From Phocoena phocoena (taxonomy: Eukaryota; Chordata; Mammalia; Artiodactyla; Phocoenidae), in NCBI RefSeq assembly GCF_963924675.1, contig NC_089230.1, positions 74,949,223-75,013,222 on the forward strand: DNA of 64,000 bases. The letters are read 5' to 3'. The position numbers and the translations under genes were made by a program. Positions 57,986 through 64,000 of this stretch are shown one piece after another (positions within the stretch are counted from its first letter, which is position 1; each line of letters starts with the position of its first letter). The notes below the pieces were generated by a model, which searched no databases, was not told where the DNA came from, and saw nothing but the letters and a program-made list of their open reading frames with translations.

Positions 57986-59739
57986 TTCTTTTTTCTGTCT
58001 TCAGAGAGCTTATAATCAGGTTGGGGTTATAGGACCTCCTATAAACTTGAATAGCGTATATATTCAACTAGTAACAAAACAATAGGAGATCATTTCACCA
58101 AATGAGTGACATTCAGTCTGTAAGTGTTAGTCACTGTGCATGGCCTCAGGCTATGAGGATGAAAAAACAGATCTTCTCAAATATCTCACAGCCTGGTAGG
58201 AGAGAGAAGCTCCTAAACAAATATTTCTACCTGGGAGGAGAAATGTACTACCAGAAATATCTACAGTGCTTCAAAGGAAGAAGTAGTTCTATCCAGAGGT
58301 GTTGAGAAGCTTCAGGAAAATTGAATTATGCATTGGCTTTGAAGGGGTAGTGGTTATGAGAATGCACAGCACAGAGAGGCAATTGACCTTCACCAGCCCC
58401 AGCTGCTGTGCTTTGAAATTCATCACCCAATCAGGCTCCTATGGTGCCCATGACCCGACCAGCTACAGCAGGTAAACTAAGGGCGTCTTTGGCTCAGTGA
58501 CTGTCAGAAGGCTATTCTGAGCCTTTCTTAGATTGCCAGGCATCTGTGTACTTCCCCCAAAGCTCGTGTTTCTCTCTCCTTCCCTTGGAGTAGCACTGGG
58601 GTCTGATGAGCTTCTAGCCTTACCTGACCCCCTTCCTTATTTCCTTTCACTCAGGCATTTTCTCTAATGTAAATTTAATACCATCCTGGCCTCTGATTCT
58701 GGGAGGATTCACAGGAAGATTATCTGGCTGCTCTACGCAGAGCAGAAAAAAGCCGGTTGGGATCCTCCTCCTCCCAGGAGCTGATCTGAACAGGACGGTA
58801 TTCTCCACCCCTTGTAAAGCCCAGATTACCCACATTTCCTTCCCATGTGGGAGCCCTTATCTTTGGAAGGCCAGTTTTCTCACCATTCTGAATCTAGGCT
58901 TTGACAAAAAAAAAAAAAGGCAGATTTCCAGAACATGAAGGTTGGTTTTTCCAGGGGGGTATAAAAAGATGATAATTACATTTTCATTTTCCGTGGTCTC
59001 CTACAATAACAAGTACACAGTAAAATATACCTCATTAAGTTCCTCTGCCATAGAGGTTTGAGGAGACTCATCCACCTCTGAAACTTCAGACCATCACTCT
59101 CAGGGCCTGAGGTATAGAATGAACCTTCTCTATGAATTCCCTAGGCTGAACAGACTGGGTTTGTTTCACATCTATTTCTTGAATGGGATATGAATCTTCA
59201 CAGCTAGTCTTCAGTATTTGTTGGACAAACCTCAAGTAATTTGGAAGCAATTTCTCAGGCTATTTATCCTCCATCCTAGATCTGAAAAAAAAAAAAAGGT
59301 TAGATTTATAATATAATTGACTTGGGAATGATTTCTCCCAGTCAGGTTCTTCTTTGGCTTGCAGATGTCAGTCACTTTTTGTTCTATACTGTCGTGGACC
59401 AAGAGAAAGCAGAATTTTTTAGCTCCCAAAGACAATGACAACAAAAAATAAGTCTACCCAAGATCTATGCTTTTAAAAGTTATTTTTGTATGAGAAGAAA
59501 GCATAGGCACTATTTCTAGAAGCACCGAAATCATCTGATGTTGGGAAAGCTTCAGGAAGAAGTGGATTGTTAAAAAAGTTGGCAAGAACAGTCTTTTGTT
59601 GTTGTTGTTTTTGTTCAAAACAAAAGGCAATTCCGTTGCTCTGCATTTCTGCAGCAAAACTATTTTGCTTTTAAAATTTTATTTTAGGATTTAATGAATC
59701 AATGCTTTATTGAAATACAGGTAAATATTTTATTATAAA
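57986..59739. other. Unassigned DNA, possible L2 traces
   Basis: 58130-58260 ('atctcacagcctggtaggag') has faint antisense-L2 character. A13 and A14 runs occur at about 58905 and 59284. 58.3-58.9 kb is GC-richer but has no exon-like structure that I could recognise. Confidence 0.35.
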
Positions 59740-60045
59740 ATATCTTATTGCAACAATATGGATGAATTTCAGAAATATAATGTTGTAAAAGAAGTCAAAC
59801 ATAAGTAGATATTTTAAGATTTCACCTCTAACAAAGTACAAATTTGAAGTTAATCTATGCTCTTAGTAGTCATAATGGTTGTTATCCTTGAAAGGGAGTG
59901 GCACAGAAATAGGAGCAGAACTAGTAATGCTTTGTTCATTGATTTTGGTGCTGATTACATAGACATGTCTCATCTGTGAAAAATTTATCAGCCTATAAAC
60001 TTACGCACACATATTTAAGAATGCTGTATTTCAAAAAATGTTCAA
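59740..60045 (+). mobile_element. Old L1M 3' region
   Basis: 'atggatgaatttcagaaata', 'taatgttgtaaaagaagtca', 'gagtggcacagaaatagga' and 'tgattacatagacatgtctc' follow the sense L1M 3' region. Confidence 0.7.
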
Positions 60046-60064
60046 GTAAGAATATATTCATCTA

Positions 60065-60261
60065 GGGCTTCCCTGGTGGCACAGTGGTTGAGAGTCCGCC
60101 TTCCGATGCAGGGGACGCGGGTTCGTGCCCCGGTCCGGGAGGATCCCACATGCCGCAGAGCGGCTGGGCCCGTGAGCCATGGCCGCTGGGCCTGCGCATC
60201 CGGAGCCTGTGCTCCGCAATGGGAGAGGCCACAACAGTGAGAGGCCCGCGTACCAAAAAAA
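60065..60261 (+). mobile_element. CHR-type SINE with perfect 17-bp duplication
   Basis: Sense SINE with a short A-tail (about 9 bases). It is enclosed by perfect direct repeats 'aagaatatattcatcta' at 60048-60064 and 60262-60278. The exact duplication indicates a comparatively recent insertion, although the tail has shortened. Confidence 0.97.
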
Positions 60262-60278
60262 AAGAATATATTCATCTA

Positions 60279-60835
60279 AAATACAGAAACCACAATGAAA
60301 AAAACTAAAAAAAAATTAATTTCGTGACCCAAAAACTGTCACTTCATTTTTTTTTTAATTTTAAGACTTTACAATTTTTGTAGTTATAAAATTAATGTAA
60401 GGGTGTTGTAAAAATTCAAATGAAGAAGTATATTTAGTAAAGAGCAACCATTTACACTTAACTGCCTCCTTTCCCAGTATAATGAATCCCTCATTCTCCC
60501 CCATATCCCCAGATTGAACCCATGCTATCAAGAGGGTGTTTATAGTTCCACATATTTATTTTTCTTTGCATAAGAGAGCATACTATATATTTAAACATAT
60601 ATCATTTAAAAACATAAATAGGAAAATTTGTTCTGAGTTTCTTTTTATCTTGTAGGTCTTGTCTTATCAGTACATAAGACAATACTTCATTCTGTTGAAC
60701 ATCTGCAGAATATTCCAGTTTATGAATGAATTTATTAAAATGTGTAAAATTATGAATACTTAATTTGTATTTGTTTCCAGTTTTTCATTATTAAAAGCAA
60801 TTCAGAAAAATCCTTGTAGACAGATGTGTTAATCC
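60279..60835. other. Unassigned AT-rich DNA
   Basis: Possibly part of one old repeat that resumes after 61232 (AT-rich, with text reminiscent of L1M 3' UTR), but not assignable by eye. Confidence 0.35.
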
Positions 60836-60836
60836 A

Positions 60837-61231
60837 CTCAGGTTGCCATAACAGAATACCACAGGCTAGGTAGCTTAAACAACAGAAATTTATTTTTTCA
60901 CAATCCTGGAGGCTTGAAGTCCAAGATCAAGGTGCTGGCAGGGTTGGTTTCTGGTAAGAGCTCTCTTCCTGGCTTGCAGACAGCTGCCTTCTCCTTGTGC
61001 CCTCACATGGCCCTTCCTCTTGGAACACGTTGAGAGGGATCGCTGGTTTCCCTTGCTCTTCATATGAAGACATCAGCCCTATTGGATTAAGGCCCCAACC
61101 AGATGATCTCATTTAAACTTAATTACATCCTTAAAGGCCCCATCTCCAAATGCAGTCAGTCACATTGGGGTTTGGCAGGTTAGGGTTTCAACATGTCAGT
61201 TTGGGGAGGGGACACAATTTGTGTCATAACA
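60837..61231. mobile_element. Old LTR-like interspersed repeat
   Basis: A widespread mammalian repeat recognised by 'ggttgccataacagaatacc', 'cttaaacaacagaaattta', 'gaggcttgaagtccaagatc', 'ttacatccttaaaggcccca' and 'tctccaaatgcagtcagtca'. It begins TGTTAATCC and ends TCATAACA, a TG...CA form typical of LTRs. No flanking duplication was found, and I cannot name the family safely. No coding content. Confidence 0.6.
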
Positions 61232-61274
61232 ACAAATATTGGTGCAAGTGTGTATTTTGTAAGTTGTAAGCTTG

Positions 61275-61362
61275 ATACATATATATGTGTATATGCATAT
61301 ATAAATATACGTGTATGTATGTGTATATATATAGTATGTATATCTATCTATATAGTATGTAT
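61275..61362. repeat. (TA/TG)n and (TATC)n microsatellite
   Basis: Alternating 'tacatatatatgtgtatatg' type text, then 'atctatctatatagtatgta'. Length is likely polymorphic. Confidence 0.92.
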
Positions 61363-64000
61363 ACAATTTAAAAATACTATTGAAAAGGTTATCACGTAAG
61401 CCATTTTATATCCTTCGTTTCTTAACATTCTGTCATGAGCATTTTCTAATATTATGCAATATTCTGTGAAAAAAATTATTTTAATTGTTGTATAGTATTT
61501 TATAGGGTTTGTAAACATTCTGGTTTGGGGGATATAAGATTTTTTCCTAGTTTCTTTTAACATAAAAGTGGGCTGTCATTGAATGTAAATTTCTACCCAC
61601 ATCTCTTTCTTTTATATAGATACATCCTTAGAAATTAATTACTTAATCACAGGACAGGATAATTTTTAAGCTTTTTGTATATATTGCCATATTTTTTTAC
61701 TCTTAGAGTTATATAAACTTACATATCTACCAAGTGTATATTATCAATGAGATTAAATATTTTTATATACATTGGACATTTACATTTTTTCTTTTGTATT
61801 TCTCTAATCAGGCTTCTTTTAGGATATATTTTTCCTATTGATTATGTTTTCATTTTATATAGTATGCATTTTTTCTAAGTTTTTTCTCTTTTACTTTTAA
61901 TCAGGTTTATTGACATCCAGGTTTTTGATAAATTACTCTGTTATAATTTTTAATTATTTTATTCATAATGTATTGTTCTAACCCAAGCTCTGATAAATAC
62001 ACATACACACACACCCTTTCTATTTTTAATGACTTTGTATTATACATTTCACTTCATATAAATATTTTTATATAAATTATAAAGTAAGGCTCTGTTTTCC
62101 TTCCTAATGCTAATACTTTTCTCAGTACCACTTAATAATTCTTTTTCCCCACAAAGTTACGATCTCACCTTTATTATGCATTGAAGTTTTGCCTACAATA
62201 GGTTATCTTCTGCTATATTTATTCTGTCCATTTTAATCTGGCCACCAGTTCTTCTACAAAAATTATTTTGTTTTGATTATCATGTGTTATATTACACTTT
62301 GATATCTAGTAGGAGCAGGACACAGTAATTACTTTTCTTTTCAAAAAATTTGTTACAAGGAGACTACCTGAGACCTTCCTTTAGGGAGCTGGATGATTGC
62401 TGATTTGGGACCAGCACTCCTTTTTTTGTCCAAAGAGACCATTTGAAACTTCAGGGCACTTTGCTCTCGTCACAACTGTTGCCTTTTGTTACTAAACACA
62501 AAATCAAACTGTTTTCTTTAATCATGTTATTACTAGACTTCTACTTCATTTTTTGGACAACTAATTGAGAAGGAGAGAGTGACCATAGTTTTATAGGTTG
62601 AGAAACAGAAAACAAATTTACTTAATTGTTTATGAGAAACTGAAATGCCACAAGAGTTTCTGAGAAGCCTAATTTCTACAACAGCATTCTACTGTATCCA
62701 ACTTCAGAAGATTTCTCAAACTCCAGGGAACGATAGAAAGTCTTCTCAATCTTTTATAGTTATACAACACTGTATTTATTTTTCGCCTTTCTTATGCATT
62801 ATGACCACAGGCATTACAGAAGGCTATGAAGTCTGGGCTTTACTGGTGCCCCAAAGTGATGAATCATCACATGAATCTTTGTTGCCAAGGTAGGGGCCTT
62901 TTTTCTGCACTTTCATGAATCTTTTAAAATTTCAGAGGCACACTTGAAACAGTGTACCAGTGTTAATGTTGTTTTGCTGAGAAACTTAGACACTTTTTGT
63001 GTGTTTGTTTGTTTGTTTTCCAGTTATCATTTCATTTCCCTCAGGTTTCTTGGGATGTAGGGAATCAAGCAACAGAGGTTTTATAAATTATAAAATTGTA
63101 CTTCTCCAAAACCACTCCCATGGTATGATTCTCAACCCTTTCAGGGCTCCGAAGAGCTCAGGAGTCTCCCTCCTCCCCGCCCAGTTATCACACACTTCAC
63201 CAAGATCAAGAAGAGCAGTTCACCTCATAATGCTATAATTGTTCTGCACTCTCTGAGTCCTGCCGTATACTGAAAGACTACTGGTACTGATATGTAAACT
63301 CTCAGTTCTCTCGGTGAGAATTTTCCACACGTAACTGGAAAATCCATGCTTTTTAAATCTACTACGAGACTGGTGAGGAAAAAGGTCTATAGGTTTTGAT
63401 TTATTCACAATGACAAGTACACTCATTCAACATTTAATGAATGCCTCTCCTGTTTCGGCTCTGTGTCCTGGAGAATAAAAAAAAATGAATAACACAAAGA
63501 CTTTACCTAATACATAGGTCATCGTGTGCTCTTGTAGGCTGAGAAAAGTAACTGACAGAAGTGGCCCTATGTACAGAAGCTTGACGTCTTCCAGAGTCAA
63601 AACACAGGCTTCCAGGCCATGCATTCAGGAACAAGTGAAACAGAGCTGCCATAAAAGACCATAAGGACAATGGAACTGTTCCAGAGACCTGTTTAGAAAA
63701 GTTGCTGCCTGGGCAGTTTTTGTACAGTAGCTGCAGGCATGGCTAATGACCCATGAAACCATGGACCTTGACAAAGTAAACAGTTTCTCAACAGAATCCC
63801 TGAAAGACTAGACTGACTCGTTCAACTCCTGTAGCTAGAAGCAGAATTTGAGGTGGTATAACGTTATCTGAATAAATGTGAATTAAGACCTTCTTGAAAT
63901 GTAGCTCCAATTTCTCAGTAATCTTTTGTAGAACACCCCGGGAGAAGGGCATATTCATATCCAAGCCTGTTTCACCTACAAAGTAAGAGAATTCGTTGGC
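61363..64000. other. Unassigned AT-rich DNA (2.6 kb)
   Basis: No gene recognised. 61985-62025 has a short ACAC run. 63420-63520 ('ttcaacatttaatgaatgcc') may be an antisense L2 terminus. The 79- and 82-codon frames at 62999 and 62645 show no protein-like pattern. Confidence 0.4.

Noticed and set aside
1..64000. CRISPR array, phage, plasmid or bacterial operon
   Set aside because: Repeats are dispersed mammalian SINEs and LINEs with A-tails. There are no regularly spaced repeats, no bacterial coding density and no ribosome-binding-site pattern.

Overview
The window looks like mammalian nuclear DNA that is intergenic or intronic, most likely from a cetacean (probably a toothed whale). The lineage call rests on ten tRNA-derived SINE copies, nine of them with the CHR-type head used by cetaceans, plus LINE-1 (L1) copies of the matching cetartiodactyl type. 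I recognise these families from memory; no search was run. The DNA is AT-rich, has no bacterial gene organisation, and no open reading frame looks like a host gene. I found no host exon, no functional RNA gene and no CRISPR-like array. Nearly everything I can name is a transposable-element copy of some age.

Layout. 1-5.6 kb: AT-rich background with two MIR SINEs, an old L1-like fragment and a TG/TA microsatellite. 5.64-10.87 kb: a nearly 5 kb plus-strand L1 with broken ORF1 and ORF2, carrying a SINE. 11-34.5 kb: mostly unassigned DNA with CHR-type SINEs (11.1, 12.7, 17.3, 21.2, 25.5 kb), an L1 3' end (14.2 kb), MIR, L2 and MER5A relics, a long AT-dinucleotide tract (19.1-19.4 kb) and a solo LTR (28.4-28.96 kb). 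34.5-43.4 kb: a nested stack on the minus strand. An older L1 is interrupted by a SINE and by a younger L1 that keeps its CpG-rich 5' UTR, a nearly open ORF1 and the 3' end, but has lost most of ORF2. Next come an L2 copy interrupted by a Tigger-like DNA transposon and another minus L1 tail. 43.6-44.2 kb: an L1 tail that may carry a short 3' transduction. 50.0-51.7 kb: an L2 relic split by a textbook 5'-inverted (twin-primed) L1. 52.0-56.8 kb: a SINE and two old minus-strand L1s, one with an apparently flipped reverse-transcriptase segment. 57-64 kb: old L1 3' ends, one fresh-looking SINE, an LTR-like repeat and AT-rich microsatellites.

How the pieces relate. The L1 copies encode, or once encoded, the ORF1 RNA-binding protein and the ORF2 endonuclease/reverse transcriptase. 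The SINEs encode no protein and would have been copied by the same L1 machinery, as their A-tails and 7-20 bp target-site duplications show. Nesting gives a relative order: L2, MIR and MER5A first, then old L1s and the DNA transposon, then younger L1s, then many of the CHR SINEs. No intact autonomous element remains. I saw no undescribed biological system; the most informative signals are the structural records of retrotransposition (twin priming, possible 3' transduction, internal deletion, nested insertion).
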